NCBI RefSeq assembly: GCF_026262505.1
Contig: NW_026529174.1
Span: 248,001 to 312,000, forward strand
Length of the DNA stretch: 64,000 nucleotides
Direction: 5' to 3'
Source of the DNA: Trichomonas vaginalis G3
Lineage: Eukaryota > Parabasalia > Trichomonadida > Trichomonadidae
The position numbers and the translations under genes are program-made. Shown here in pieces: positions 27,677 to 39,412 of this stretch. Numbering within the stretch: position 1 is the stretch's first letter; each line of letters begins with the position of its first letter. The notes beneath the pieces were generated by a model. The model was not told the origin of the DNA, did no database searches, and worked only from the letters and a program-made list of their open reading frames with translations.

Positions 27677-29691
27677 TTTTATTGAATTTTTATCTTTTTA
27701 TTTTTCCTTTTTTATCTGTTTAAACGTATTTATTACTTAATGAGATTTATTTTTTGCTCCGAAATGGTCCATTAACTGCGGCAGATTAATTATTTGATTT
27801 TTTTTTCCCTACCGTTAAAACGGGAGTTATCTACACAAGCCCCGTAACGTAGTTTGATACAAACGGCGTCGAAATTTAAATAACTACATAGCTCATTAAA
27901 GAATGACATTAATGTTGTTTCCTTTCTTTTTTTCCAATTACTCAATGCAACGTAAATAAACTTGCTAGCGATAGTGTCCCTGACGTTCTTTTGATTCAAT
28001 AAAGCTGTGAACAAAATTTGTTCAACTAAATAGAATAGTCTTTCGGTAACCCTATTAAAAAATACCAAAAATTGATTTTTAATATATTTACTTGTAGATT
28101 CGCTTGGAATTTCACGTTTGTATCCAATATCATTAGTTTTACAACGATACTCGATGACTGAACAGAGGATAATGTAAATATGTATGATAAACTACAATTT
28201 CCTATGCAATGCTTAGATTTCGAGCTTTCAATTCATTTTAGGGAATATTCTTTAAACTTACTTCCTTTGTACCTATTATAAAACGTTGTTATTAGCTCCT
28301 CTGATATTATTACACTTTATTAAATTGTATAAATCTCTAATTTATTTAACAAATTTTTTGTTGTTTTTGTTGTTGATTGTAATTTTGAGAAAGATTGAAT
28401 TAATGATAACATATATGACAAATTTATATTATAAATCATCCAATTTTGAGATATAGTTTATCTTATTAACACAAATTACAATTTAAATATAAAAATTAAA
28501 GGATAATATTATAGAAATAACAAAATTGAAAGATTCTACAGTATTTAAATTTCAAAATTCTATTTCAATAAATAAAAAAATAACAAAATATTGAAATTTT
28601 TGAAAAAATTTCCAATTTTTAATGCAAAAATAAAAAAAATCAGTTACAAATATTATTATTTTCCATTATATATGGTAAAATTTCAAAAATTTGGAAAATA
28701 GGTGATGAGTTCAAATGTTCCTTGTTCCCAGAGAGAACCTAATTCCACCATAAAAATCTAAATTCAGAATATATTTTATCAAATCATCTCTTACACTTAT
28801 ACTACATGTTCAAGAACAGCTTTTTTAAGTTTGCACACAGTAGATACTATAATCATGGAGTTTACATTATATTTTCTCTTTTTAAAAAAATTCATATTAT
28901 ATGAATACAATATTACCTTGATTCGGCGATTTCATTAATTACATCTTCATGAAACTTTGATGTTCTCTTAAGCAGCACAAAAGATTTTGATAGATTTGAA
29001 ATTATATTTGAATCTCGAAATCGAATCGTAGGTATTTTATAATATTAAACATAATTACATTAGTGCTGATGGCAGATCAAAATGAGACAATTTTGGCCGG
29101 TTTTGTATATTGTGAAGATATATCCTATTGCTTATGTCGTTATGGGAATCAAAGCGACGCTACCACTCAAGATTAAAACTCTAGGATAACCATTTTCATT
29201 ATCATCCAACCAATGATTTCGTATTTTGGATGTTGAAAAAAATTAGTTGACTCATATGAACTGCCACTGCTCGGCAATATACATCACATCCTACAAAAAT
29301 AAGATTATGCTACCTCTAAAGCATGCAAACCAAAATATGCAAAATTATTTTAATTTAAACAATAAGCCATCTTAATTCATTCTTCATCATCCGTTCAGGA
29401 AAGTACTTATAAATCTAATGAGAGTGGATATTGATTTCTCATACTAGTTAAGTTTTGATTCGAATATCGAGAATGTTGAGTGTTCTCACTAGTATTAGCA
29501 TAATGTGGATTTTGGTGATTTTGATTCTTACTATATAAATATATAGAATTGTATAAAAATTGGGTTCATATTTTAAAATCTCTAATTTTACACGGATAAT
29601 TTATCTCACAATAATAGTTACCTATATCATTTTTGCTCATCAATGACTAAAATCATCATTTTTGCTATTGAGTTTTTTCTATTGATTTTAT
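27677..29691. other. Long intergenic stretch
   Basis: About 2 kb, strongly AT-rich after 28070. A 92-codon minus-strand frame at 27790-28068 (FNRVTERLFYLVEQ.., SNWKKRKETTLMSFF) has more GC and a more protein-like composition than the surroundings; it could be a small gene or a relict, and I recognise no family. A TCATTTTTG initiator-like site lies about 35 bases before the BEACH gene. Confidence 0.5.
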
Positions 29692-32600
29692 ATGAAGAGA
29701 CGGATTGACTTATGTCGTCAAATTTTTGAAATCCAGCCAGCATATAGAACAAAGAAATGCATTTACTCAATAAACTCTAATAGTATCCTATATAATGTCG
29801 TAGATACGAATGTCAAATTTTTAAAACATAAACATGCGGCAGAGGCAGTTACGTATCAAGACTTATTCTCTCTAGCAAACTTCAATCCATCATTTGATGG
29901 TAAAATAACTTCAAAATTATTATCATATATTCCACAAAATCAAACAGAGATCGAAATCATCATTATACATCTCCTATTTGCATCTGCTTCATTGTTTTAC
30001 TTCTACGATAACTCCATGGAAATTCAAAACTGTGCAGATTTTTTTCAATTAATTTGCAAGTTCCCAAATTCTTTATATCAAGATCTCATCGCATCCGCAA
30101 TATCAGAAGTATACTTAATATGTGTATCTCTTGACTTCGATACACATTTTGACTTAATTTTATCAACTCTTTCCGAATATATCAATACAATCAACTTAAA
30201 TCCAACAAATTTGATATCTAAAATCATAGATTCCATAGAAGTTATCGCAAAAAAGACCGATTACGAAAAAAATTCTCATGGACCAACATTTTTGACTTTT
30301 TTAACAACAGTTATAGCAGATCACACGGAATTCTTTACGAACGAGATGTATGACAACTTGTTCAGGATCATACAACCTTATATCTTGCAGTTACACGAGA
30401 ATTGTTTAAATATTTTTTATTTAATTCACAAAAATCTCGATTTGACACTGATTTCTGAGTTCGTCAACAACTTCTTTGAAAGGATATGCACGGAAATAGA
30501 GTCAGAATCCCCTTATTACGATGTTTTGTCGATTGATTCGTTGGAATTAGAACTAGAAAAATCTCCAATGTATCAGATGATTTTTCCTCAAAGAAAAACC
30601 TTCCAAAACGGTTTTATTCTGCCAGATATCGTTCAAAAATCGGGAGAATCGAAAAATATAATAAATCCAAAATATCAAGACAAAGTATCACTCGTTTTCA
30701 AGATAATCAGTAACATTGAATCAGCCTACATCGCATTACTGTTCAAATTCATAACAAAAGTCAAAATTGCAAAAGATACAAAATATTATTTTGATTATTG
30801 TGGGTTATTAGTACTTTATTTACTAATCGGACGAATACAAATTGAAAAATCAGACTTTCCAATACCAGAATTCATTGGAAATCCAAAAATTTCCACATCA
30901 AATACAAATAATTTGTATTCTATGAGATTTTTCTTTTTGTACTTGATTCTTATTAACTTTAACCAAGATTTAGATAAATTCCTATTGCAAATGGCCCATT
31001 TTCCTATCCTGTTCTCTGAATATTTACATATTTTGATGAATTTGATGGCAGATTTAATTCCTTATATCCAAAATCATACAAATATCATACAGACACTAGC
31101 TTCAATATCGATACAGCTTCAATTGGCCAATTTCAAGGCAAATGAAAATATTTCTGAAATTGAAAGCTGCAGATTAACACTTTTCAAGCTTTTTGAGGAT
31201 CTTCTGGATAAAGATGACATAATGATACAGTTCTTTGCCAATCCTTTGTTCACTTCTCATATCATTTCATTATTATACGAAGAAAACGTTCGAGAATTTG
31301 CTCTTAGCAAGTTATGTAGATATATATCAATATCAGAAACTCTTCCTTGTTTGATTTCGATAATTAATCCTTTATTTGACCAAATTTCAAATTATTCTAT
31401 TTCAGATGATCGACAACAATCAATTTTACTCATGATTATCAAGTCTATTAACAATAACGCGAGAAACATCCAACTTTTTGTTGATTTTACCGATCAATTA
31501 ACAATTGTCTTAAAATCTTTGACAAAAACTGAATTTTCAGAAGAAATTGTTCTTGAAATCATCAAATTATTCGTTACCATGTCACAAGAAACATGTTTGA
31601 AGCATCATTGGGTCGAAGATTTAGAATTTTGTTATAATCAGTTAGATTTACACGACGAAAGGTCATTTATCGGTATGGAAAGTTTATTACTAGGCAAGAA
31701 TGTTGATTCCATTGTTTTAAATGTTGAAATTAAGAATGATTTCGTATTTCCAATAATTTTCAGAATTTTTTATCGAAAGAAGGAAGATTTGATGCAATAC
31801 TTCATCAGTTTATGCAACTATTCAAATATCAATGCCAGATTGATGCATTTTAGCAAATTAGATTTAGAAATAATAAAAATCTTCGAACAAGATTCATCAG
31901 ATGACGAATTACTTGAATTATTTTATCATATATCATCTGTTTCATCATCTCCACAGATTGTTCAACAGTTTTTGGCTTTATTCAGTTTAATTCATAAAAG
32001 ATTTGTCAGACCGAGGTCGAATTACGTTAATTTATTATCAAAATTACTTATTGATATACAAGGGAAGCCAGAGATGTCGTTATCATTGTCAGAACGTCAT
32101 GAATTCAACTTTTCAAGTGAATTTAATCAATTTGCAATTTCATTTTGGTTGAATTTGACATCTACAAGCCAAGGAACAATTATCTCTTTATCTAGAAACG
32201 ATTCCGATGAAGAGAAACTGTTGATGATCAAAGAAAAAGATTTTTTGTGTAAAGGATATCGAATAAACACAAAAATCTCTTTTTCAAAATGGATTTTTGT
32301 TGTTTTGAGCCTCAAAAATTCGACTTTGAGAATTTTTATAGATTCCGACCAAATTTCAAATATAAAAATTTCTCAAAATGTCAAAAATTTCAATAAATTA
32401 ATTATTGGAAATTTGACAGACGATAACGATTATTCTTCTCAAATTTCGAATGTAGTAATTAGTGATTTATTGAGTGTACAAAAGATTCAGGAGTATTACA
32501 GGAAAGGACCGAGGAGTATGTTTCAGTTTGATAATCCAATTTTTGCTGTTTCTTATTCATTGATTTCTAAAATACAAAAGAATGTCGACAGAAAATTTGC

Positions 32601-35600
32601 AAACATTCTGTTGAGATTCTTCAGAGTCAACATTTTGCTGCCTTTGTTCGCTCAGTTGGATTTGGAAATGATTGACTTCAAATCTGTTCAATATCTTATG
32701 TCTAAATACACAAACAAAATAGAAGAAAAGAAATTGGAAAAATTAGAAAATGAAATTGATCAAGGAAAAGAAAAAATTTCTCTAGAAAATTTGGAAAATT
32801 TTGATCAAGGAAATAATGAAAAACCTCAAGAAAATGTTGATGAAAATGAAAAATTAGAAAAAATTTATAATGAAAATATCGAAAAATCTCAAGAAAATGT
32901 TGATGAAAATGAAAAATTAGAAAAAATTTATAATGAAAATATCGAAAAATCTCAAGAAAATGTTGATGAAAATGAAAAATTAGAAAAAATTTATAATGAA
33001 AATATCGAAAAATCTCGAGAAAATGTTGATGAAAATGAAAAATTAGAAAAAATTTATAATGAAAATATCGAAAAATCTCGAGAAAATGTTGATGAAAATG
33101 AAAAATTAGAAAAAATTTATAATGAAAATATCGAAAAATCTCGAGAAAATGTTGATGAAAATGAAAAATTAGAAAAAATTTATAATGAAAATATCGAAAA
33201 ATCTCGAGAAAATGTTGATGAAAATGAAAAATTAGAAAAAATTTATAATGAAAATATCGAAAAATCTCGAGAAAATGTTGATGAAAATGAAAAATTAGAA
33301 AAAATTTATAATGAAAATATCGAAAAATCTCGAGAAGAAAAAAGTGAAATTCTTCAAGAAAAAACTGACAAAAAATTAGAAAAATTTGATGGAAAAGAAA
33401 AGAGAGAAAATGATGAAAATAATCAAGAAAAATCTTTTGAAGAAAAGAAAGAAATTTCTAATGAAAATCAAGATGAAATATCTCAACAAAATTCTCAAGA
33501 AGAAATAACAGAAAACTATGAAAAAACAAAAGATGTTGATCAAGAAAAATCATCTGAAGGAAAAGTTGAAAAATCAAAAGCAATTTTGTCTGAAAATAAT
33601 CAAGAAAAATCCGAAAAAATTCTTCATGAAAAAACTGACAAAAATGAAGAAAAATCTTCTGAAGAAAACTCAAAAGAAAACAATGAAAATAATCAAGAGA
33701 AATCCGAAAAAATTCTTCATGAAAAAACTGACAAAAATGAAGAAAAATCTTCTGAAGAAAACTCAAAAGAAAACAATGAAAATGATCAAGAGAAATCCGA
33801 AAAAATTCTTCATGAAAAAACTGACAAAAATGAAGAAAAATCTTCTGAAGAAAACTCAAAAGAAAACAATGAAAATGATCAAGAGAAATCCGAAAAAATT
33901 CTTCATGAAAAAACTGACAAAAATGAAGAAAAATCTTCTGAAGAAAACTCAAAAGAAAACAATGAAAATAATCAAGAAAAATCCGAAAAAATTCTTCATG
34001 AAAAAACTGACAAAAATGAAGAAAAATCTTCTGAAGAAAACTCAAAAGAAAACAATGAAAATAATCAAGAAAAATCCGAAAAAATTCTTCATGAAAAAAC
34101 TGACAAAAATGAAGAAAAATCTTCTGAAGAAAACTCAAAAGAAAACAATGAAAATGATCAAGAGAAATCCGAAAAAATTCTTCATGAAAAAACTGACAAA
34201 AATGAAGAAAAATCTTCTGAAGAAAACTCAAAAGAAAACAATGAAAATAATCAAGAGAAATCTAAAGAGATTCCAAATGAAGATGATGATAAGACGGAGG
34301 AGGAAATTCCAGTTGATGAAAAAATTAGAAATCAAGAGAGAATCAGAGAGCAGTTAGAGAAGAGAAAGAAAATTGATGAATTAATAATAAATGAATTATT
34401 GACTAAATCCAAAAATGACCAAATCGATGTAAGTAATTTAACAATTCTTCCAAATGATGTCTCTATAATTGACATCATAAGTCTCCTTTCTTTGGCTCTT
34501 TACGCAGGAGAAAAAGAAGAAATTGATTTTGTCTCAAATGATGGAACAAAAATTTTGTCACATTTGTTGACTTCACTTAACCATTTTCATTTAACAATTG
34601 ATTGCTACAAATCACTGTTTTTAGTTGTAGAAACATCATTGACAGAAGACATAAAGAATTCCATGATGAAAGACATTCTTTTGAACTTCAATATTTGGAG
34701 ATTTTCTCCTGACCAAACTCAAATTTATTCTTATTTGTCAGAAAAAATTTTTGAATATTCACCAACATTAATTTGCCAGAATTTGTCATTGAACAAACTC
34801 CTAAACACAATAAGAATCTATTTCTGGTACGATAGATTGGAAATTCACAATGACGATAGAAAAGTGACAGACATAACTGAAGTGAGAAAATTTTTATTTA
34901 ATTTTGGTTTAAACATTGCGTGGCATTCATTAACTATGAAGAGTTTCAAGAAAATTATATCACATATCATAACTGTTCCCGATGATCGACAAAGAAAAGA
35001 TTTGTTACAGTTTTTGTTGAGTGTAACAAGTCATAATTCAATTATCTTTAATTTGGGAACACAAGTTTTGACTTTTTCAAAACAATTGAATAGTTTATTT
35101 AATTCTGACGATGAAGAAATCATATTTTTGACGATTTCTAGTATTTCTGCTTTGCTTTATTGTTTCCCTGAAATGAAACCGAAATTTGTCACTTTTGCCA
35201 CTTCACTTGACCAAATAATTCCACAAAGAAAATTTGGAGTTTTGTTTTTACAGAAAATTGTTTCAATTTTACCTGCTTTCCCTGAACTATTCAAATTTAT
35301 CACTTTTGTATCAATGAACTCACGAAATAGTTTAGTTTATGATGTCATGGAACCTTCCATTAAGTTCACAACCATTGATTACTGGTACAAATATTCGATT
35401 GTTCACGCGATAAATGACAAAGAATCACAAATTTTCACTTTTCTTTGCAAATGTAAACTGGAAAACACATTTGAGTTCGCAATGATGACTGATTTGATCT
35501 GTAGATCTATAAATAAGGACCAATACCATTATTTGTCACTTTTGATATCGGCTTCACTTCACTTTGCATTTGATTCACGAGCTAAAACACCATTGATGAA

Positions 35601-38600
35601 TAATTTAGTTAATATTGCATTCCATTTCATATTTTTCCATGATGGATTTGCGAAAACAAACAAAAACATTGATTATTTGTTTGAAAAATCTCCGTTTTCT
35701 GACAAAGAAAGAATGATTTTGTCTTCTAGATCAAATCCTAACATTGCCTCTTTCTCTCCAAAGAGAAACTACAAGAATATTTCTAAATCTAATCCAAATT
35801 TAACTGATTTGACTGATTCAGTTGATGACTCTGATGAAAAATTACAAAGATTTTTCTTGGATGATTCTGAAACAGATAATTCTTTGATTTTAGAGAAAAA
35901 TCAAGAAATTCCTGAAAATTCTGAACAAAAAACTGAAAATCAAAATAATAATGAAAAATCTGACAAAAATTCTGAAAAAATGTCAGAAAATGTCAAAAAT
36001 ATACAAGAAAAAATTAATGAAAAAGAAAATTCTTCTAATAATCAAAGTCCAGATAAAAATACAGAAAAATTGACAGAAAATGTCAAAAATCAAGAAAATT
36101 CAGAAGAAAACGTCAAATTTTCAGAAAATTTGTCAGAAAATGTCAAAATTTCTGATGAAGAAAAATCGAAAATTAGTCAAAATAATGAGACAACGAGTAT
36201 TAATACTTTGTTGAATGAAAATACGAAGTCAAGTGACAATTTGTCAGAGAATGATAAGACACCGAATTCATCGATATTAAATGAATCAGAGAACATGTCA
36301 AATTCGAATTTATCAGAGTCAGAGAGATTTATTTCTGATTCAAACATTTCAGAATCAGATCTAAGTGAACAAATAAATCATTCCGAAGTAGAAAAACTCC
36401 AGTTAAATCTCACTGACCAACTGATAAAGAAGTACAGATTTGTTCCAACGAAAGAACAATTTTCTCTCCGAATTTCAGACAAAAAAGGAAAATGGGAAGA
36501 TTTTTCTTTGAGTTTGCTTTTACTCAAAATTTTCTCTGTCTACAAATTAGACAATGTCCACTCGTTTTCTTCAATTGTTTTGTACTTCTTACATCAATCA
36601 AATGACGTAGGAAAACAAATTGCAAATGATTTGTACAGAGACAATGTAAAAGTTTTGAGTGACGATAATAGCGGTTATTTTGTAATGTTTAGAGACAAAA
36701 TCACCGGAAAATTTTCAACAAACTCATTCAATATTTTGAATGACATCAACAAATTCAACAATTTTAATTACAATGATCATTTTTTGGCCGAAATCAAGAG
36801 TATAAGGAAAAACATTAATTATTTATCTGTCAATTCAATTAAAGTTCTTCCAAACTCTTTACCTCCAGAAATCTTTAACTTCGAAGAGAAAATTTCCAAT
36901 TTCTACAACGAAATTCAATCTTTTAAGAATGAAAATCGAAAGAAATGGCACATTTTCTGGTCAAATGCTTCACAAGGACCATTTATGAATAAAAATGAAC
37001 AGAAAACAAAAAGATTCAAGAGAGATGAAAGTTTGTTTTACTGCATGTGCCCGTGGAGACTGAAAATAAACAGAAAATTCGATGACCACACGAAAGAATC
37101 AATCGCAAGAGAACTCGGAAACTCCCAGAAACAAGAAGAAGCAATGAAAATGTTTAAAGAAAAAGAAAACGAAGAAAAAGTGACACTTCCAAAACTTCTT
37201 GAAATTGTTGACACAAAAACAAAAGAAAACAAAGTCGAAGGAAATGAAAACCAAATTTCTGAATTTGATTGTGAATTAATAACGATCAAAAAGTGTCAAA
37301 AATGTAAATTTATAATTTGCAAATCATTTTTGATGATAGAAAACAATTTCAAGAAGACGAAAATTGTTTATTTCCATGAGATATCGAGAATACTACAAAG
37401 ACCAAAATTCCAAAGAATTACAGCAATTGAAATTTTTACAAAAAGTGGCAGATCTTATTTTGTGAACTTTACACAAAGAAATTTGCCAAAAGTGATAAAA
37501 TCTTTGACATATCACTTGACGAATGAAAACATTTTGATCCAGAAGACATCGAATTTTGCGAAGTTCTTTTCACAACAAAATCTAACAGAAAAATGGCTGA
37601 ATTACGAATTATCTAATTTTGAATACTTGATGTTAATAAACGTCTTTTCAGGACGATCATTTAGCGATTCGAGCCAATATCCATTTATGCCATGGACTTT
37701 GAAAGAATTCAAGAAATCCAATTTGGATTTAGCAGATGTAAGTAATTATAGAGATTTGACGTTACCTATTGGACAAGTTGATAAAGAGAGATACGAAATG
37801 TTGAAACAAAGAGTTGATTTAGGCCAAACAAACTTTTTGTATTCGAGTTTTTGTGTTTCACCTTTGAGTTTGTTTTTGTGGTTGATAAGAACAGAACCAT
37901 TTACAACTTTGCACACTGAAATGCAGAGTGGAAAATTCGATGTTCCAAGTAGAATTTTCAAATCGATTTCGGAAGCTTATAAACTTGCAACAACAAGAAT
38001 TAATGATTACAGAGAATTGATCCCAGAATTTTTCTATTTCCCTGAATTTCTTTTGAATTTAAACGGTTTTGACTTTGGCCAAGTTCGTGATGAAAAAGTT
38101 GATGATGTCAAATTACCTCCGTGGTCAAAGAATGCTGTTGAATTTGTTTATAAGATGAGAGAAAGTTTGGAATCCGATTATGTGTCAGAAAACATCAATA
38201 ATTGGATTGATTTTTATTTCGGTGTTGACCAAAAGAAAGAAAACAATTTGTTCTGCGAAACATGTTATTCAGGAATTTGGACAAAAGAATTACTTAAGAA
38301 CAAGGAACAGAGAGATACAATTGAAGCACAAATGACTTTGTTGGGACAATTTCCTCAACAAATTTTCACTCAAAAACATCCAAAAAGAAAGCCGAGAAAA
38401 GATATAATAAATGATATGAGAGAAAACAACAAACTGAAGATCTCGGAGAATAAAATCAAATCTGCTTCAATCAATGAACATTTAGTGACAATTTTGTCAG
38501 AAAATGAAATTAAAGTTATTGAAATCAATCCAGAAAATTTCAAAATTATGAAAAATTATTTGAATGAAAATGTCGAAATTGTTTTGAATGAGAATTTGTA

Positions 38601-39255
38601 TTTGACGAAAACATACTCAATACAATCATTCAACAACACAAACGACAAAATTGTTGACTTAGTGAATGTTTCTTGTTATTCTCTCAAGAGAAAATCAAAA
38701 ATTGTTGTTTCTTATGATTCAATTTTGAATATTTTCAAAGATAATTTCACAATTTCAGTTCCATTTTATGGAGAGTCAATCAAATGTTGTGATGTTTCAA
38801 CCGAGTATGGCTTAGTTATTTGTGGAACATCATCATTCTCAGTCAACATTTGTAAGTTGAATGATGGATCAAAGATTCAAACATTAGATTTAGATTTTTG
38901 TCCAAACTTTGTTTTGATCACAAATAAATGGGGTTTCATTTATTGTCTTGACAAAACAGGCAACATTATGGGATCTACCCTCAATGGAACTGTTTTCATG
39001 CGAAATAACCATTTTGGGAAGGAAATCACATGTTTGACATCGTTTTCATCAAATTTCGGCTTTGATTACATTGCTCTTGCATATGAAGATGGAAAAATCG
39101 TTGTTTTTGATGCATTTTACGGCATGAATGAAGGAAACAAACAATCATTTAGATGCTACAGCAAAGTTATCTCACTGAAATATCTTTATGATTTGAAATG
39201 TCTTTGTGCAATCACAGAGAATGGTTTCATTCACTTCTTTTATGTACAATTATAA
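29692..39255 (+). CDS. BEACH-WD40 protein (LvsA/neurobeachin-like)
   Basis: A 3187-residue scaffold of the BEACH family, which acts in vesicle traffic and lysosome-related fusion. An N-terminal armadillo-like helical region (1-800) leads to a concanavalin-like domain (about 803-936, FAISFWLNLTSTSQGTI). Two in-frame repeat arrays (about 1047-1520) and a Ser/Asn-rich linker (about 2060-2230) follow. The PH-like domain is at about 2523-2613. The BEACH domain is at about 2636-2850, with NFEYLMLINVFSGRSF, YPFMPWTL, LYSSFCVSPLSLFLWLIR, ELIPEFFYFPEFLLN and LPPWSKNAVEFVYKMRESLE. WD40-type blades make the C-terminus. The frame is intact over 9.5 kb. The low-complexity arrays are the odd part; the core domains match the family. 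Confidence 0.93.
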   Translation: MKRRIDLCRQIFEIQPAYRTKKCIYSINSNSILYNVVDTNVKFLKHKHAAEAVTYQDLFSLANFNPSFDGKITSKLLSYIPQNQTEIEIIIIHLLFASASLFYFYDNSMEIQNCADFFQLICKFPNSLYQDLIASAISEVYLICVSLDFDTHFDLILSTLSEYINTINLNPTNLISKIIDSIEVIAKKTDYEKNSHGPTFLTFLTTVIADHTEFFTNEMYDNLFRIIQPYILQLHENCLNIFYLIHKNLDLTLISEFVNNFFERICTEIESESPYYDVLSIDSLELELEKSPMYQMIFPQRKTFQNGFILPDIVQKSGESKNIINPKYQDKVSLVFKIISNIESAYIALLFKFITKVKIAKDTKYYFDYCGLLVLYLLIGRIQIEKSDFPIPEFIGNPKISTSNTNNLYSMRFFFLYLILINFNQDLDKFLLQMAHFPILFSEYLHILMNLMADLIPYIQNHTNIIQTLASISIQLQLANFKANENISEIESCRLTLFKLFEDLLDKDDIMIQFFANPLFTSHIISLLYEENVREFALSKLCRYISISETLPCLISIINPLFDQISNYSISDDRQQSILLMIIKSINNNARNIQLFVDFTDQLTIVLKSLTKTEFSEEIVLEIIKLFVTMSQETCLKHHWVEDLEFCYNQLDLHDERSFIGMESLLLGKNVDSIVLNVEIKNDFVFPIIFRIFYRKKEDLMQYFISLCNYSNINARLMHFSKLDLEIIKIFEQDSSDDELLELFYHISSVSSSPQIVQQFLALFSLIHKRFVRPRSNYVNLLSKLLIDIQGKPEMSLSLSERHEFNFSSEFNQFAISFWLNLTSTSQGTIISLSRNDSDEEKLLMIKEKDFLCKGYRINTKISFSKWIFVVLSLKNSTLRIFIDSDQISNIKISQNVKNFNKLIIGNLTDDNDYSSQISNVVISDLLSVQKIQEYYRKGPRSMFQFDNPIFAVSYSLISKIQKNVDRKFANILLRFFRVNILLPLFAQLDLEMIDFKSVQYLMSKYTNKIEEKKLEKLENEIDQGKEKISLENLENFDQGNNEKPQENVDENEKLEKIYNENIEKSQENVDENEKLEKIYNENIEKSQENVDENEKLEKIYNENIEKSRENVDENEKLEKIYNENIEKSRENVDENEKLEKIYNENIEKSRENVDENEKLEKIYNENIEKSRENVDENEKLEKIYNENIEKSRENVDENEKLEKIYNENIEKSREEKSEILQEKTDKKLEKFDGKEKRENDENNQEKSFEEKKEISNENQDEISQQNSQEEITENYEKTKDVDQEKSSEGKVEKSKAILSENNQEKSEKILHEKTDKNEEKSSEENSKENNENNQEKSEKILHEKTDKNEEKSSEENSKENNENDQEKSEKILHEKTDKNEEKSSEENSKENNENDQEKSEKILHEKTDKNEEKSSEENSKENNENNQEKSEKILHEKTDKNEEKSSEENSKENNENNQEKSEKILHEKTDKNEEKSSEENSKENNENDQEKSEKILHEKTDKNEEKSSEENSKENNENNQEKSKEIPNEDDDKTEEEIPVDEKIRNQERIREQLEKRKKIDELIINELLTKSKNDQIDVSNLTILPNDVSIIDIISLLSLALYAGEKEEIDFVSNDGTKILSHLLTSLNHFHLTIDCYKSLFLVVETSLTEDIKNSMMKDILLNFNIWRFSPDQTQIYSYLSEKIFEYSPTLICQNLSLNKLLNTIRIYFWYDRLEIHNDDRKVTDITEVRKFLFNFGLNIAWHSLTMKSFKKIISHIITVPDDRQRKDLLQFLLSVTSHNSIIFNLGTQVLTFSKQLNSLFNSDDEEIIFLTISSISALLYCFPEMKPKFVTFATSLDQIIPQRKFGVLFLQKIVSILPAFPELFKFITFVSMNSRNSLVYDVMEPSIKFTTIDYWYKYSIVHAINDKESQIFTFLCKCKLENTFEFAMMTDLICRSINKDQYHYLSLLISASLHFAFDSRAKTPLMNNLVNIAFHFIFFHDGFAKTNKNIDYLFEKSPFSDKERMILSSRSNPNIASFSPKRNYKNISKSNPNLTDLTDSVDDSDEKLQRFFLDDSETDNSLILEKNQEIPENSEQKTENQNNNEKSDKNSEKMSENVKNIQEKINEKENSSNNQSPDKNTEKLTENVKNQENSEENVKFSENLSENVKISDEEKSKISQNNETTSINTLLNENTKSSDNLSENDKTPNSSILNESENMSNSNLSESERFISDSNISESDLSEQINHSEVEKLQLNLTDQLIKKYRFVPTKEQFSLRISDKKGKWEDFSLSLLLLKIFSVYKLDNVHSFSSIVLYFLHQSNDVGKQIANDLYRDNVKVLSDDNSGYFVMFRDKITGKFSTNSFNILNDINKFNNFNYNDHFLAEIKSIRKNINYLSVNSIKVLPNSLPPEIFNFEEKISNFYNEIQSFKNENRKKWHIFWSNASQGPFMNKNEQKTKRFKRDESLFYCMCPWRLKINRKFDDHTKESIARELGNSQKQEEAMKMFKEKENEEKVTLPKLLEIVDTKTKENKVEGNENQISEFDCELITIKKCQKCKFIICKSFLMIENNFKKTKIVYFHEISRILQRPKFQRITAIEIFTKSGRSYFVNFTQRNLPKVIKSLTYHLTNENILIQKTSNFAKFFSQQNLTEKWLNYELSNFEYLMLINVFSGRSFSDSSQYPFMPWTLKEFKKSNLDLADVSNYRDLTLPIGQVDKERYEMLKQRVDLGQTNFLYSSFCVSPLSLFLWLIRTEPFTTLHTEMQSGKFDVPSRIFKSISEAYKLATTRINDYRELIPEFFYFPEFLLNLNGFDFGQVRDEKVDDVKLPPWSKNAVEFVYKMRESLESDYVSENINNWIDFYFGVDQKKENNLFCETCYSGIWTKELLKNKEQRDTIEAQMTLLGQFPQQIFTQKHPKRKPRKDIINDMRENNKLKISENKIKSASINEHLVTILSENEIKVIEINPENFKIMKNYLNENVEIVLNENLYLTKTYSIQSFNNTNDKIVDLVNVSCYSLKRKSKIVVSYDSILNIFKDNFTISVPFYGESIKCCDVSTEYGLVICGTSSFSVNICKLNDGSKIQTLDLDFCPNFVLITNKWGFIYCLDKTGNIMGSTLNGTVFMRNNHFGKEITCLTSFSSNFGFDYIALAYEDGKIVVFDAFYGMNEGNKQSFRCYSKVISLKYLYDLKCLCAITENGFIHFFYVQL
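32830..33333 (+). repeat. Coding tandem array, 8 x 63 bp, in BEACH gene
   Basis: Eight copies of a 21-codon unit (ENVDENEKLEKIYNENIEKS plus Q or R). The first three end in Gln and the last five in Arg, showing stepwise expansion. The unit is near-perfect at DNA level and predicts a charged helix. Confidence 0.95.
33604..34254 (+). repeat. Coding tandem array, 7 x 93 bp, in BEACH gene
   Basis: Seven copies of a 31-codon unit beginning EKSEKILHEKTDKNEEKSS. Copies differ mainly by one Asn/Asp codon and synonymous changes. Long open frames on the other strand and in another frame here are by-products of the repeat. Confidence 0.95.
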
Positions 39256-39412
39256 CATATTTATATATTTATATTTTATTTTTTTCTTTATTGTTATAAA
39301 TATTTATTTTTATATGAACTAACACATATATTAGCTTCTTTAAAGTTGTACAAAATGACATTTTAAACTGGTTTTATAATAATAAATTTTGAAGTATATA
39401 CTTTTAATAATA

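Noticed and set aside
33458-34357. Long open frames on the minus strand and in a second plus frame over the BEACH repeat array
   Set aside because: They arise because the 93-bp repeat is a multiple of three, so all frames without stops stay open; the composition is absurd for a protein and the true BEACH frame covers them.
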